Of a stretch of DNA of 49,569 nt, positions 1 to 9,365 are shown piece by piece. Position 1 is the first letter of the stretch; each line of letters starts with the position of its first letter. The stretch lies in NCBI GenBank assembly GCA_020630695.1, contig JAHDIS010000016.1:1-49569 (forward strand). Direction: 5' to 3'. The stretch is from Paracoccaceae bacterium (GTDB taxonomy: Bacteria > Pseudomonadota > Alphaproteobacteria > Rhodobacterales > Rhodobacteraceae). The position numbers and the translations under genes were made by a program. A model generated the notes under the pieces. The model had not been told where the DNA came from, did not search any database, and saw only the letters and a list, made by a program, of their open reading frames with translations.

Positions 1-491
1 CCGATAAGATCACTGCTCTGGAAGAGCTGGGTGCCGCAGCCGGTGTTGAAACCGTCGATGCACCTGTTGAAATGGCCGCCCCGCGCGAGCCGGTTCGCGA
101 TGAACTGGGCCGTTCCTATGCAACGGGCAAGCGTAAAGATGCGGTCGCCCGCGTCTGGATCAAGCCGGGCTCCGGCAAGGTCAGCGTGAATGGCAAGGAA
201 ATGAACGTCTACTTCGCACGTCCGGTTTTGCAGATGATCCTGCGCCAGCCGTTTTCGGTTGCCGGTGTCGAGGACCAGTTCGACGTCTACGCCACCGTTA
301 AAGGCGGCGGCCTTTCCGGTCAGGCCGGTGCGGTCAAGCACGGCATCTCCAAAGCGCTGCAGCTGTACGATCCGTCGCTGCGCGGTGCTCTGAAAGCTGC
401 TGGCTTCCTGACACGCGACAGCCGTGTTGTTGAACGTAAGAAGTACGGTAAGCGCAAGGCGCGCCGGAGCTTCCAGTTCTCCAAGCGTTAA
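1..491 (+). CDS. rpsI: 30S ribosomal protein S9 (5' end outside window)
   Basis: S9 is a small-subunit ribosomal protein whose C-terminal tail reaches the P-site tRNA. The reading frame is open from the first bases of the window (frame 3), so the true start lies upstream. Visible are the S9 signature [14 protein letters not shown], the [10 protein letters not shown] segment and the basic C-terminal end [13 protein letters not shown], where the terminal Arg is the P-site-contacting residue. The acidic pre-domain (EELGAAAG, then [10 protein letters not shown]) is the N-terminal extension usual in Rhodobacterales S9. It normally forms an rplM-rpsI operon, and rplM would be just outside the window. 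A strong hairpin terminator follows. The first in-frame ATG at 72 is internal and not the start. Confidence 0.97.
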   Translation, partial: DKITALEELGAAAGVETVDAPVEMAAPREPVRDELGRSYATGKRKDAVARVWIKPGSGKVSVNGKEMNVYFARPVLQMILRQPFSVAGVEDQFDVYATVKGGGLSGQAGAVKHGISKALQLYDPSLRGALKAAGFLTRDSRVVERKKYGKRKARRSFQFSKR

Positions 492-520
492 GCTTTTGCG
501 GGTACGACCCGCGACAAACG

Positions 521-551
521 AAAAGGCCGCCCAGCAGGGCGGCCTTTTTTG
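521..551. terminator. bidirectional rho-independent terminator between rpsI and the metallophosphoesterase
   Basis: An 8-9 bp GC stem (GGCCGCCC / GGGCGGCC) with a four-base loop is flanked by A-run and T-run. It therefore works as an intrinsic terminator for rpsI on the plus strand and for the convergent phosphoesterase gene that ends at 558 on the minus strand. Confidence 0.9.
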
Positions 552-557
552 TTTTGG

Positions 558-2201
558 TCAAGGTCGGTGACAATCGTCCAGCTTGCCAAAGCTCGCGATA
601 TCTTTGGCGGTGCTCAGGCTCTGGGACTGACCGTCCTGATAAAAGGCCGTTCCATCCCAGCCGGAAGTCGCCAAGTGATTGCGCGTCAGCAGCAAAAAGC
701 CAAAGGCGTCTTCGCCCAGCGTTTTGGGCATCCGGCCGCGATATTCCATGGCATAGCCATCGTGGCGTCGATGGTGCAAACCGCGGCTGTCCATATCTGG
801 CACCTTGCAAGGACGAAATGACAGGCCGGTTGACGGGTTGAAATATTGTCCCGGTGGCCCGTCGAGTTTCACACCGCTGTTGCCCACCACGATCTGCTGC
901 GGCAGCGCGTTGTCACGGAAGACGACATTGGTGAACATGTGTTCATGCGCCGCCAGCACGGATCGCAGCCCGCAAGCCCCGATTTTGCCGGTGTCATTGT
1001 AACCCTGACATTCCGGCGCGACCCCCTGCGCCAGCGCAGCCGCGAGCGCTTCGCCCACGTGTCTGTCGACCTGTTTGGGATGGAACCCGGATGTATCAAG
1101 CCCCCAGATTGGGCGATGCATCACAAAAGTTGTGTGGATTGGCAGGCCTTTCGTGGTTTTGTCCTGCGTCCAGCCAAGCGCGGTTTTGAACTCGCAAATC
1201 GCCTGTTCCCACAATTCCTGATCGGACAGAAATCCTGTCTTCTTTGTGATTGCGGTGCAGTCGAGCGTATCTGGTAGTGTTTTCCTCGAGACGCTCGGCC
1301 CCGTGCCGACAATGACAAAACGGTGCGGCGCAGTGGGGGCAAGGCTGGTATCGCGCATTTCGAAATACCACGATGTCACCAGCCGTCGATCCATTCCGCT
1401 GCAGGTGATAGACGAGTCGTTTGGCCCAAAGAAAAAGTACCAACCGTGGCCCGCCCGGTCGCAGGTTTCGTGATTGCCGCGCACAAAGGCCCAAGGCACC
1501 TGCATCAAGGGGCCGTTGGCCGTACGGGAAAAGAAATCACTGTTCCAGTTGTCCCAATCCCGGATGCTTTCCTGATCATAGCGGTAGTCGCCCAGATGGA
1601 TCGCGATATCGGGGTTTTTCTGCATCGCCAGCGCGGCGATCTCGGCAAAGAAAAAACGGGTTTCGGGCTTTAACTGTTTGATTGTGCCGATCTTTGCACA
1701 GTCCTGTTTGAACCGGGATCCGGAACCGGAATTGAGGATCAACCCCCGGCATCCGGTATCACCGAAAACCACCACGCGCGGTGCAGCCCCAGTTGCGCGG
1801 TTGGCGCCGGCCAGTGTTACGGCAGTGCCATCAGGCGAGGTGACAGGCTGGCCGGCGTTGTCCAGAAGCGCCGCAGCAACCCAATCTTCGTCCATGTTCG
1901 TTTGGCATACGGTCACCTCATCGAACTGCGACGCGGGTCGATTGCTGCGCATGATCCAGGCTGGGCTCAGGGTCTGTTGCGATCCATCTGCCTTTTGCGC
2001 GCGGATTTTATAGCTGGGGCAGCTTTGCTGATCGGTAATAAACCTCAGCGACAGGTTCAGGGGCATCTCGCCATGCGCTTTGGTGATCGGGCCATCTGAC
2101 CCCATAACCTGTGCCCAAGCCGCGTGAACGGATTCGGCATGGGCGGCACCTGCCATTGTGCAAAGCGCGGCAAAAGTGCTGGTAACCATGGTTTTGATCA
2201 T
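558..2201 (-). CDS. secreted calcineurin-like metallophosphoesterase
   Basis: Predicted exported phosphatase of the binuclear metallophosphoesterase fold (PF00149 type). Residues 1-22 form a signal peptide (MIKTMVTSTF... ending AHA). Metal-binding motifs occur in the family order: FGDTGC (about 145), HLGDYR (about 201), RGNHE (about 241), an isolated VMHRP histidine (about 360) and AAHEH (about 420). The start is the ATG at 2201, preceded by an AAAGG ribosome site; a longer reading to 2225 adds an unlikely extension before the signal peptide. The several cysteines suggest disulfides in a periplasmic protein. Whether it releases phosphate from esters or acts on nucleotides cannot be read from sequence. 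It is monocistronic and converges on rpsI. Confidence 0.85.
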   Translation of the reverse strand: MIKTMVTSTFAALCTMAGAAHAESVHAAWAQVMGSDGPITKAHGEMPLNLSLRFITDQQSCPSYKIRAQKADGSQQTLSPAWIMRSNRPASQFDEVTVCQTNMDEDWVAAALLDNAGQPVTSPDGTAVTLAGANRATGAAPRVVVFGDTGCRGLILNSGSGSRFKQDCAKIGTIKQLKPETRFFFAEIAALAMQKNPDIAIHLGDYRYDQESIRDWDNWNSDFFSRTANGPLMQVPWAFVRGNHETCDRAGHGWYFFFGPNDSSITCSGMDRRLVTSWYFEMRDTSLAPTAPHRFVIVGTGPSVSRKTLPDTLDCTAITKKTGFLSDQELWEQAICEFKTALGWTQDKTTKGLPIHTTFVMHRPIWGLDTSGFHPKQVDRHVGEALAAALAQGVAPECQGYNDTGKIGACGLRSVLAAHEHMFTNVVFRDNALPQQIVVGNSGVKLDGPPGQYFNPSTGLSFRPCKVPDMDSRGLHHRRHDGYAMEYRGRMPKTLGEDAFGFLLLTRNHLATSGWDGTAFYQDGQSQSLSTAKDIASFGKLDDCHRP

Positions 2202-2259
2202 TGGCACACCTTTCTGGAAATACACGTTTTAAAATAGTTAATGAAGGGTAACACATCTT

Positions 2260-3420
2260 TTGGTTTTGTCATTGCCGGTTATGCGCGTACCGCACGCTGA
2301 ACTGGGCTGGGCAAATTCACTTAAGTTTGGCAAAGACATACAGGGCGCGATGCCCGGCGAGACAAGGTTCGGAACGGTGGGACACCCAAGCTACACCATG
2401 GAAGACGCAGGGCAGTTGGCGCAGGTTGTGCATGGCACACCCGATCCACAGCGCCTGACCTTGTTCTCAACCATGAAGAACGAGATGGCCTTTCTTCCGG
2501 CGTGGCTTGCCCATCATCGCGACATTGGATTTGAACAATTCCTGATCTGGGATGACGCCTCTGACGATGGCTCGTTTGAATACCTGCGCGACCAGCAGGA
2601 CTGCGTCGTGATGCACTCTGACCTTAGCTTTGGACAGGAAATTCACTATTGCGATCCCGAAGGTCAGTCGCGGTTGGAACGGGTGGGGACCTACTTCAAG
2701 ATTGCCTTGCCACATCTGTTTTTTGACGGGCAGTTTGTCGGCTATGTGGATGCCGACGAATTCCTGATCCTGCCGCCGGGGGTGTCCTCTATGACGCAGG
2801 TGATTGATCGTTTGACGGCGGCGCAATCGCCATCGGCGGTCGCCTCGGTGGTTGAGTTTTTTCCGAAGGATGCCAGTGGTTTGCAGGGCGAAATGCCTGC
2901 GGATTTTGACGGTTTGATCGCCGCATATCCCTATTTCGAAGCTGAACAGCTTGTTCAGCTCGTTCCCGGTGAACAACCCATGCTGATGGGGCAATCAAAG
3001 ACTGCGCGTCTGTTTGACCACTACGAGATCAAGCCAAAGCTGGAACGCAAGGGATGGCACCGTATCTGGATGCCGAAACGTGCCAAGAAGGCGCAGAGTT
3101 TTCAAAAGTCCCCACGTCACAAGACGCCGCTGGTACGTCGGGACGCACAGAGCCGTCTGACCGGCTCGCACTATGGAAATCTTCCGCCGTCACCGGATGT
3201 TTTGCTCTGTGTTGCGCATTTCGTATTCACGGCGCAATTCGCGGACAAGATCGACCGCGCCACACGCTGGGGCGCCCATGCCAATGGCGCTTCGAAGTAT
3301 CGGTACTACCGGGCCTTGCTCGATGCGATGCAGTCAGGTGAGGGCGGATTTCTGGGGCCGAATTCGCAGCGTTTTGAGAGCGCAGAGCAGCTTGTAAAGG
3401 CAGGGCTTATGCGCTGGTAA
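2260..3420 (+). CDS. glycosyltransferase family 2-like protein
   Basis: Likely GT-A fold transferase of the Glyco_tranf_2_4 type (DUF23/GT92-like in roseobacters). The family opening LTLFSTMKNEMAFLPAWLAH is followed by the nucleotide-sugar segment WDDASDDGS and by the metal-binding DADEF (DxD) near residue 165. There is no signal peptide or membrane helix, so it probably works at the cytosolic face. Start choice is uncertain: the TTG at 2260 has a GAAGGG ribosome site 11 nt upstream, while the ATG at 2281 has none. The tail overlaps the convergent sulfotransferase gene by 14 bp. With the sulfotransferase and acyltransferase next door it suggests a surface glycan or lipid modification job; the acceptor is unknown. 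Confidence 0.8.
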   Translation: MVLSLPVMRVPHAELGWANSLKFGKDIQGAMPGETRFGTVGHPSYTMEDAGQLAQVVHGTPDPQRLTLFSTMKNEMAFLPAWLAHHRDIGFEQFLIWDDASDDGSFEYLRDQQDCVVMHSDLSFGQEIHYCDPEGQSRLERVGTYFKIALPHLFFDGQFVGYVDADEFLILPPGVSSMTQVIDRLTAAQSPSAVASVVEFFPKDASGLQGEMPADFDGLIAAYPYFEAEQLVQLVPGEQPMLMGQSKTARLFDHYEIKPKLERKGWHRIWMPKRAKKAQSFQKSPRHKTPLVRRDAQSRLTGSHYGNLPPSPDVLLCVAHFVFTAQFADKIDRATRWGAHANGASKYRYYRALLDAMQSGEGGFLGPNSQRFESAEQLVKAGLMRW

Positions 3421-4321
3421 GCACCCAGCGCGCCGAGGGCCAGAGCGTCGTAATCTGCGGTAGACGCCGGGCCACCGCTTCGTACACAGGGCGGTAGTGC
3501 AGGGCGATCTGCTGTTCCAGCTCCTCGGGCAGGGGGGCACTGCCTGAGCCGCGTGCATTGACCTGCTGGCTGCCTGCCTGCGGGTCGGCAGGCACTTCGG
3601 CAAAGGCTGAAAATGCCGCGACCCCGGCAGGGGTGAACATCTCCTCAAACAGGCAAATGTATCGCGCCTCCGGGGCAAAGCTCTGTTCCATCGCCGCCAG
3701 AGTGAGATCATAGCGCATGCGCGCGGCCGCCTCGGGGCCCGCGAAAAAGCTGCGCATGTCCTCGGCCTCGTTTTCGGAGCTGTCGATATACCCTTTTTGC
3801 TGGTCCATACGCATATGCGATCGCAGCCGGGCAACAGGATCGCGCATGGCGAAAAAGGCCCGTGTCGGTATGCCGCGTGCTTCGAACCCATCGCGGATGC
3901 CCGCCAGCATGGTCGCAGGCAAAGCCGCGTAAGAGGGTGTGATATCCCCCGTCCGGGTGATGCCGGGTTTTCCGAGCAGTCCCGCAAAATAGTCAAAGTA
4001 TTCGTCGCGGTCGGTCTGCATTCGCCAGCGCAGATAGTCGCGCGGCATGGCCAGCCCCAATCGCCGTTTCAGTGCGCCTTTGACAGCACCAGCAAAACCG
4101 GGCTTTGGAACGCGGTAGCGGAAAAAAACTGAGCCGAGGTCGGCTTCCCAGATCTGATATTCGCCCAGACGGCCGAAATCAGACCCGGATTGGCGCGCCA
4201 GATAGGCTTGCATCCAGCTTGAGCCGCATTTCTGTCCGCCCAGCCCCAGATAGAATACCTTGTCCAAATCGACCCCCGACTGATCCAGCGGCACCCTATG
4301 CGTTGCCTTTGGATTGATCAA
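3407..4321 (-). CDS. sulfotransferase family protein
   Basis: Predicted PAPS-dependent sulfotransferase. The 5'-phosphosulfate-binding loop is GGQKCGSSWM near residue 28 (family form: xKxGTTWL), and the 3'-phosphate-binding motif is MRDPVARLRSHMR near residue 160. The length, 304 aa, fits the family. The start is a TTG at 4321 with a GAAAGG ribosome site eight bases upstream; no in-frame ATG gives the full P-loop region. It is transcribed convergently to the glycosyltransferase and overlaps its stop codon. It may sulfate the sugar added by that enzyme, which is inference from position only. Cytoplasmic; no membrane segment seen. Confidence 0.82.
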   Translation of the reverse strand: MINPKATHRVPLDQSGVDLDKVFYLGLGGQKCGSSWMQAYLARQSGSDFGRLGEYQIWEADLGSVFFRYRVPKPGFAGAVKGALKRRLGLAMPRDYLRWRMQTDRDEYFDYFAGLLGKPGITRTGDITPSYAALPATMLAGIRDGFEARGIPTRAFFAMRDPVARLRSHMRMDQQKGYIDSSENEAEDMRSFFAGPEAAARMRYDLTLAAMEQSFAPEARYICLFEEMFTPAGVAAFSAFAEVPADPQAGSQQVNARGSGSAPLPEELEQQIALHYRPVYEAVARRLPQITTLWPSARWVLTSA

Positions 4322-4434
4322 TCTGAGAGCCTTTCAAAACCACGATGGTCACAATGGCTTTACCTTCTTGCGGGAACCTCTCGTCTGATTTACCCGGCTG
4401 GGCTAGAAGACGGGCAGTCGCAAAAGGACGAACC

Positions 4435-5340
4435 ATGCCAAACCGCCGCGAAATTGCGCGCGATATTTCTTATTCCTGGTCTGCGTCGACCCGCAGCGGC
4501 CGCGCCATGATCCGTCTGATGGAAAATGCGACAGGCCGTTTGGGGCTGATCAAGCGGGCGGACGGCTATGCCGACGAAGTGGCGCAGGGGCGCGACTTTT
4601 GGGAAGTGATGGTCGAGCGTTATGGCCTCGGGCTCGAGGTGATGGCCGGCAGTCTGGATAATATTCCTGCCGAAGGCCCTTTGATCGTTATCGCGAACCA
4701 CCCTTACGGCATTCTGGATGGATTGATTTTGGGTCACATCCTATCGGTCCGGCGCGGTGACTTTCGGATTTTGGCCAATTCAGTGTTTCGCAAGGCAGAA
4801 GAGCTGAACCGCATCGTTTTACCCATCAGTTTTGATGAAACCAAAGAGGCCATGCAGCAGAACATCCAGACACGCAAAGCGGCATTGCGTTACCTGTCGG
4901 ATGGCGGCTGCATCGGTGTGTTTCCCGGTGGTACGGTTGCGACGGCAGCGAAACCTTTTGCCCGTCCCATGGATCCCGGCTGGCGCACCTTCACGGCCAA
5001 GATGATCGCGAAATCCGGTGCACGGGTGGTGCCAATCTATTTTGACGGCCACACGTCGCGTCTGTTCCAACTGGCCAGCCACATGCATTCAACGCTGCGT
5101 ATGGGGTTGCTCATCAAGGAATTCCGCAAACGGGTGGACACGCCGGTACGCGTCGTCATTGGTGACCCGATCGAGGCGGATGTGATGGCAAAATTCGCCA
5201 AGGATCCACGCGGAATGATGGATTTCCTGCGCAACTCGACCTATGAGCTGTCACCGGTGCCTTTGCAGTCACTGGACTACGGATTTGAGTTTGAAGACCG
5301 CCACAAAAGCGGCGATGATACAGGCAAACGGCTTTATTGA
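4435..5340 (+). CDS. lysophospholipid (1-acyl-glycerol-3-phosphate-type) acyltransferase
   Basis: PlsC-superfamily acyltransferase of 301 aa. The catalytic HX4D motif is NHPYGILDG (near residue 97). The substrate-binding FPGGTV motif is near residue 164, followed by VVPIYFDG. This subgroup resembles the OlsA/hemolysin-associated acyltransferases that act on phospholipid or ornithine-lipid intermediates, but the acyl acceptor is not decided by sequence. The ATG at 4435 is chosen because AAGGA lies 8 nt upstream; the in-frame ATG at 4345 has no such site. It lies 21 nt before murI on the same strand, and the two may be cotranscribed. Confidence 0.85.
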   Translation: MPNRREIARDISYSWSASTRSGRAMIRLMENATGRLGLIKRADGYADEVAQGRDFWEVMVERYGLGLEVMAGSLDNIPAEGPLIVIANHPYGILDGLILGHILSVRRGDFRILANSVFRKAEELNRIVLPISFDETKEAMQQNIQTRKAALRYLSDGGCIGVFPGGTVATAAKPFARPMDPGWRTFTAKMIAKSGARVVPIYFDGHTSRLFQLASHMHSTLRMGLLIKEFRKRVDTPVRVVIGDPIEADVMAKFAKDPRGMMDFLRNSTYELSPVPLQSLDYGFEFEDRHKSGDDTGKRLY

Positions 5341-5361
5341 GACCGGGCAGGAGCAATTGAG

Positions 5362-6174
5362 ATGGCAGTAGGTGTATTTGATTCAGGACTTGGCGGGCTG
5401 ACAGTTCTGGATGCCGTGTCGAAGCGGCTGCCGGATGTTCCCTTTGTCTATTTCGCCGACAGCGCCCATGCGCCCTATGGGGTGCGCGATGCCGATGATG
5501 TTTATGATCTGACTGTTTCGGCGACCGAGCGTCTGTTCGAAGCGGGGTGCGATCTGGTCATTCTTGCCTGCAACACCGCCTCGGCGGCGGCCCTGCGCCG
5601 CATGCAGGAAGGATGGGTGCCGCGCGACAAACGGGTCTTGGGTGTCTTTGTGCCTCTGATCGAAGCACTGACCGAACGGCAGTGGGGCGATAATTCCCCG
5701 CCGCGCGAAGTGGCGGTTGAACATGTGGGGCTCTTTGCGACGCCTGCAACCGTGCGCAGCCGGGCGTTTCAGCGCGAGCTGGCCTTTCGCGCGATCGGCG
5801 TCGATGTCGAAGCACAGGCCTGTGGCGGCTTGGTCGATGCCATCGAAGAAGGTGACATGATCCTTGCCGAGGCGCTTGTCCGCAGCCACGTCGATGCGCT
5901 GAAACGCAAAATGCCTGAACCGGAGGCCGCCATTCTGGGCTGCACCCATTACCCGCTGATGCAGGACATCTTTCAGGATGCATTGGGCGAAAACGTCAAA
6001 GTTTACAGTCAGGCAAACCTCGTGGCTGAATCGCTGGCTGACTATTTGGAGCGCCATCCTGATATGCTGGGATCAGGTCAGCAAAGCCAATTCCTGACCA
6101 CGGGAAATCCCAAAAAGGTTTCGGGGCATGCGACCCAATTCCTGAAACGCCAGATTGAATTTGTAAGCGCTTAG
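5362..6174 (+). CDS. murI: glutamate racemase
   Basis: Interconverts L- and D-glutamate and supplies D-Glu for peptidoglycan precursors in the cytoplasm. At 270 aa it has usual length. The N-terminal signature [11 protein letters not shown] is followed by [11 protein letters not shown] and the two catalytic cysteines in ILACNTAS (Cys70) and LGCTHYPLM (Cys194), the pair that removes and returns the alpha proton from either face. The ATG at 5362 has a CAGGAG ribosome site. It follows the acyltransferase gene closely, which fits a shared envelope-synthesis transcript. Confidence 0.96.
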   Translation: MAVGVFDSGLGGLTVLDAVSKRLPDVPFVYFADSAHAPYGVRDADDVYDLTVSATERLFEAGCDLVILACNTASAAALRRMQEGWVPRDKRVLGVFVPLIEALTERQWGDNSPPREVAVEHVGLFATPATVRSRAFQRELAFRAIGVDVEAQACGGLVDAIEEGDMILAEALVRSHVDALKRKMPEPEAAILGCTHYPLMQDIFQDALGENVKVYSQANLVAESLADYLERHPDMLGSGQQSQFLTTGNPKKVSGHATQFLKRQIEFVSA

Positions 6175-6272
6175 CGCTTCGCCGGCATCGCAAACGGCCG
6201 CTTTGGCGCCAAGAAATTCCAAAGGTTGAGCGCGGCTAATGCCGCCTTTGCCTTTCAGGATGCGGCACCCGT

Positions 6273-6416
6273 CTAGAACGCCATTGATCCAAGCGCCGCC
6301 GCGGCGTATAGAGCGCCCATCAGGAGATCGATGATGACCGCCCCATACGCAACAACCCTGCGACGATGATGCGCCTGCCGCCACGAATGTGCTGCGGCTT
6401 CTTTTACGTTCTCCAA
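6273..6416 (-). CDS. possible 47-residue single-span membrane protein
   Basis: This short frame lies on the minus strand in the 289-bp gap between murI and argC. From a TTG at 6416 it encodes a basic N-terminal half ([11 protein letters not shown]) followed by about 27 hydrophobic residues ([14 protein letters not shown]...), a positive-inside pattern typical of a small inner-membrane protein, then a stop (TAG). The weak points are that no good ribosome site precedes the TTG and an alternative TTG lies at 6425. No family is recognised. It could be a chance frame in GC-rich DNA. Confidence 0.3.
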   Translation of the reverse strand: MENVKEAAAHSWRQAHHRRRVVAYGAVIIDLLMGALYAAAALGSMAF

Positions 6417-6463
6417 TTGGCACAAATCGACACGACAGTGCCCAAAGACTTCAGGATCTTACC

Positions 6464-7492
6464 ATGACGCATTCCATCGCCATCATCGGCGCCTCGGGGT
6501 ACACCGGGGCTGAACTCATCCGGCTGATCGCCACCCATCCCGGGTTTGAGATCAAGGCTCTGGCCGCAAACTCCAAAGCGGGGCAGCCACTGGCCGCTGT
6601 CTTTCCGCATCTGCGCCATCTGACCTTGCCTGATCTGGTAACGTGGGAACAGATCGACTTTGATCAGATCGACCTGTGCTTTTGTGCCTTGCCGCACAAG
6701 ACCAGTCAGGAAGTCATCGCGCAATTGCCGGCCTCGGTGAAGATCGTTGATCTGTCTGCGGACTTCCGGCTGCGGGATCCAGAAGCCTATGCGAAATGGT
6801 ATGGCAACCCGCACAGCGCGCCCGAATTGCAAAAAGAGGCCGTCTATGGCCTGACCGAGTTCTACCGTGATGAGATTTCCGGCGCGCGGCTGGTTGCCGG
6901 TACGGGATGCAACGCGGCAACGGGTCAGTACATCTTGCGGCCATTGATTGGGGCAGGGGTGATTGATCTGGATGAGATCATTCTGGACCTGCAATGCGGC
7001 GTCTCCGGCGCGGGTCGCTCGCTCAAGGAAAACCTGCTGCACGCGGAACTGTCTGAAGGCACCAATGCCTATGCCGTCGGCGGCACCCACAGGCATCTGG
7101 GCGAATTCGATCAGGAATTCAGTGCTATCGCCGGACGCCCCGTGCAAATCCAGTTCACGCCTCATCTGGGCCCGTTCAATCGGGGTATTCTGGCCACCTG
7201 CTATGTCAAAGGTGATGCCGCGACCGTGCATGAAACACTGGCCAAAGCCTATGGATCAGAGCCGTTTGTCGAAGTGTTGCCGATGGGTGAGACGCCCAGC
7301 ACGCATCACGTGCGGGGCTCAAACTTCTGCCATATCGGGGTAACAGGTGATCGGATTTCCGGCCGTACGATCGTAGTCGCGGCCCTCGATAATCTGACCA
7401 AGGGAAGTTCCGGGCAGGCTATTCAGAACGCGAACCTGATGTTGGGTCAGCCAGAAACGGCCGGGCTGATGCTGGCGGCGTGTTTTCCATAG
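6464..7492 (+). CDS. argC: N-acetyl-gamma-glutamyl-phosphate reductase
   Basis: Third step of arginine synthesis: NADPH-dependent reduction of N-acetylglutamyl-5-phosphate to the semialdehyde. It has 342 residues. The Rossmann entry [15 protein letters not shown] is at the N-terminus. The active-site cysteine sits in AGTGCNAATG (Cys149), and the C-terminal half has [10 protein letters not shown] and the late glycine-rich [10 protein letters not shown]. The ATG at 6464 follows TCAGGA by seven bases; an in-frame start at 6389 would add 25 residues without a ribosome site. Other arg genes are not in the window. It is transcribed away from murI after a 289-bp gap and converges on the YbdK-type gene. 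Confidence 0.95.
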   Translation: MTHSIAIIGASGYTGAELIRLIATHPGFEIKALAANSKAGQPLAAVFPHLRHLTLPDLVTWEQIDFDQIDLCFCALPHKTSQEVIAQLPASVKIVDLSADFRLRDPEAYAKWYGNPHSAPELQKEAVYGLTEFYRDEISGARLVAGTGCNAATGQYILRPLIGAGVIDLDEIILDLQCGVSGAGRSLKENLLHAELSEGTNAYAVGGTHRHLGEFDQEFSAIAGRPVQIQFTPHLGPFNRGILATCYVKGDAATVHETLAKAYGSEPFVEVLPMGETPSTHHVRGSNFCHIGVTGDRISGRTIVVAALDNLTKGSSGQAIQNANLMLGQPETAGLMLAACFP

Positions 7493-7526
7493 TCCGCATT
7501 GCCGCATCCTTTAGCGCGCGGATTGC

Positions 7527-8654
7527 TCAAAGACCGTCGTGAAACGCGTCGATCAGGTGGCTGACAACTGCCCGCATCTGTGTTTCCTGATCGCCACCTG
7601 ACTTGGCCGATTCCGCTGCCACCGCGCGTTGCCGGCTGCTTGCGTTGCCCCGGATCGCAATGGCGCGGGCGTTTTCCAGCTCGGGCAGGCATCGCAGGAT
7701 CCCAGCATCCTGTTCCAAAAGCTCAACAAGTTCGTTCATCAAGTCGGGCATCGGAACGATCTTGCCGGCACCATAGTCGATCAAGCCTTCGGCCACGCCG
7801 TACCGCTGAGCGCGCCACCGGTTTTCACCGATCAGGAAGGGCTCGTAAATGCGCCAGCGTTGATTGCTGACACGCAAACGCCAGAGCATGCGCAACAGGC
7901 ACTGGTTTAACGCTGCCAGTGTTAGTGTGTCCTCGATGCGGGGCTGCACATCCATAATCCGCGTTTCCAGCGTCGGAAAGCGTGCAGATGGTCTCAAATC
8001 CCACCAGATCTTGGAACTGTCCTCGATGACGCCAAGATTGACCAGAATTTGCACTGACCGCTCATAGTCGGACCAGCTTTCGAACTGGGGCGGCAGGCCG
8101 GTGCGTGGCAGGTTGTCGAAGACAGAAAGCCGGTAGCTGGCCAAACCGGTGTCGTCCCCCTGCCAGTAGGGCGATGACGTGGACAGGGCCAATAGATGGG
8201 GCAGGAAATAGGTCATCTGCCGCATCAGATCGACCCGTAGTGGATCATCATCCAGCCCCACATGCACGTGCATCCCACAGATCAACATACGGCGCACAAC
8301 CCCGCCAAGATCGCGGCTGAGCGCGTTATAGCGGTCTTTGTCGGTATGGGACTGCTGCTTCCAGTCGCCAAAGGGATGACAGGATGCGGCGATTGGCGCC
8401 AGATTATGGGCCTTGGCGCAACGTGCCACGGTGCTGCGCAGGCGTTTCAGCTCTTCTCTGGCGTCGGTCACGCCGGAACACGGCTTGGTTCCGATCTCGA
8501 TCTGGCACTGCAGGAACTCCGGGCTGACCTGACCTTCCAGTTCAGCAGCGCAGGCCTGCATCAGGCTCTCTGGCGCTTCGGCGAGGGCAAGACTGTCGAG
8601 ATCGACCAGAAGGTATTCTTCCTCGATCCCGATGGAAAAGGCAGGTTCCGTCAC
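7527..8654 (-). CDS. carboxylate-amine ligase, YbdK / glutamate-cysteine ligase family 2
   Basis: Member of the GCS2 family (PF04107), ATP-dependent ligases that couple a carboxylate to an amine; E. coli YbdK has weak gamma-glutamylcysteine synthetase activity. Motifs seen: [12 protein letters not shown] at the N-terminus, [21 protein letters not shown] (metal/ATP site), and [10 protein letters not shown] toward the C-terminus. It has 375 aa from a GTG at 8654, chosen because AAGGGA lies six bases upstream; a longer frame to 8738 overlaps the upstream gene and lacks a ribosome site. It follows the 146-aa gene by about 60 nt, so the two are probably one operon. The physiological substrate is unknown. 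Confidence 0.86.
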   Translation of the reverse strand: MTEPAFSIGIEEEYLLVDLDSLALAEAPESLMQACAAELEGQVSPEFLQCQIEIGTKPCSGVTDAREELKRLRSTVARCAKAHNLAPIAASCHPFGDWKQQSHTDKDRYNALSRDLGGVVRRMLICGMHVHVGLDDDPLRVDLMRQMTYFLPHLLALSTSSPYWQGDDTGLASYRLSVFDNLPRTGLPPQFESWSDYERSVQILVNLGVIEDSSKIWWDLRPSARFPTLETRIMDVQPRIEDTLTLAALNQCLLRMLWRLRVSNQRWRIYEPFLIGENRWRAQRYGVAEGLIDYGAGKIVPMPDLMNELVELLEQDAGILRCLPELENARAIAIRGNASSRQRAVAAESAKSGGDQETQMRAVVSHLIDAFHDGL

Positions 8655-8712
8655 GGATTGTCCCTTCGAACTGAAAGTCAGGGCTCTATTGGGCGCCAAT
8701 GTGCGCCGGTTT

Positions 8713-9153
8713 TCAAGAGGCGTTGCGCGCGACCTCAAAGGCGTTTTTCCAAACCGGCAAAACGTCGTCCGGGTTCAAACCCAGAAACGTCACGCTTTCA
8801 TCGCTTGCGCGAAACACACCGATCTCGAAGTCGACTTTGACCTCGGCAATGCTCTGATACATGCGGCCAACCCCGAATTGTACATCGCCCGGGGCAAAGA
8901 GTGCCGTCTTGCATCCCGTCGCGCGCAATGTCGAAAGTGCACTGATCCGCGACACGAGAAATATCATGCGCGCGAAATCGATGTTCAGCGTGGTGGCGCC
9001 AGACATATCGATCAGGTGATTGTACGCCGCATCGTATTGCGCGCTTTCGCAATAGGCTTTGTAAGCGTCCACGACCTCTTCCGTTTCGACAGTTCCTTCG
9101 TAACGGATAAAGACGACATTGATCTCTGGGTGCACGGAGTATCGCGCTGGCAT
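8713..9153 (-). CDS. conserved small protein, SpoIIAA/STAS-like fold suspected
   Basis: This 146-residue soluble protein begins [20 protein letters not shown]. The opening short beta strands, the VFIRYEGTV motif and the later [13 protein letters not shown] resemble the SpoIIAA-like (STAS-type) small proteins found across Rhodobacteraceae, but I do not recognise a specific named family with certainty. There is no signal peptide or membrane segment. It lies directly upstream of the YbdK-type ligase on the same strand, probably cotranscribed. The function is unknown; a regulatory or scaffolding role for the ligase is only a guess. Confidence 0.7.
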   Translation of the reverse strand: MPARYSVHPEINVVFIRYEGTVETEEVVDAYKAYCESAQYDAAYNHLIDMSGATTLNIDFARMIFLVSRISALSTLRATGCKTALFAPGDVQFGVGRMYQSIAEVKVDFEIGVFRASDESVTFLGLNPDDVLPVWKNAFEVARNAS

Positions 9154-9327
9154 TGTGTTCTCCTATGGGCGCACTCGCACTATAGGCGAAAAGACGCTCA
9201 TGGGCCACACCTAAAACGTGTTTTTTGAAAACAAATTTCGCTTGCCGCGTGCTGTGAGGCCGGGATCAATTGGCCTGACTGCTGGCTTAGTGCCGGTCAA
9301 AGCCGATTGCACAGGCTTTGCCAAAAT

Positions 9328-9358
9328 ATGCGGCGGCCCTTTTCCAAAGGCCGCCGCA
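9328..9358 (-). terminator. hairpin terminator of mmsA
   Basis: A GCGGCGGCC / GGCCGCCGC stem lies 8 nt past the mmsA stop codon. On the minus strand it is followed by ATATTTT rather than a pure T-run, a weaker but typical roseobacter intrinsic terminator. Confidence 0.65.
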
Positions 9359-9365
9359 ACAGTGA

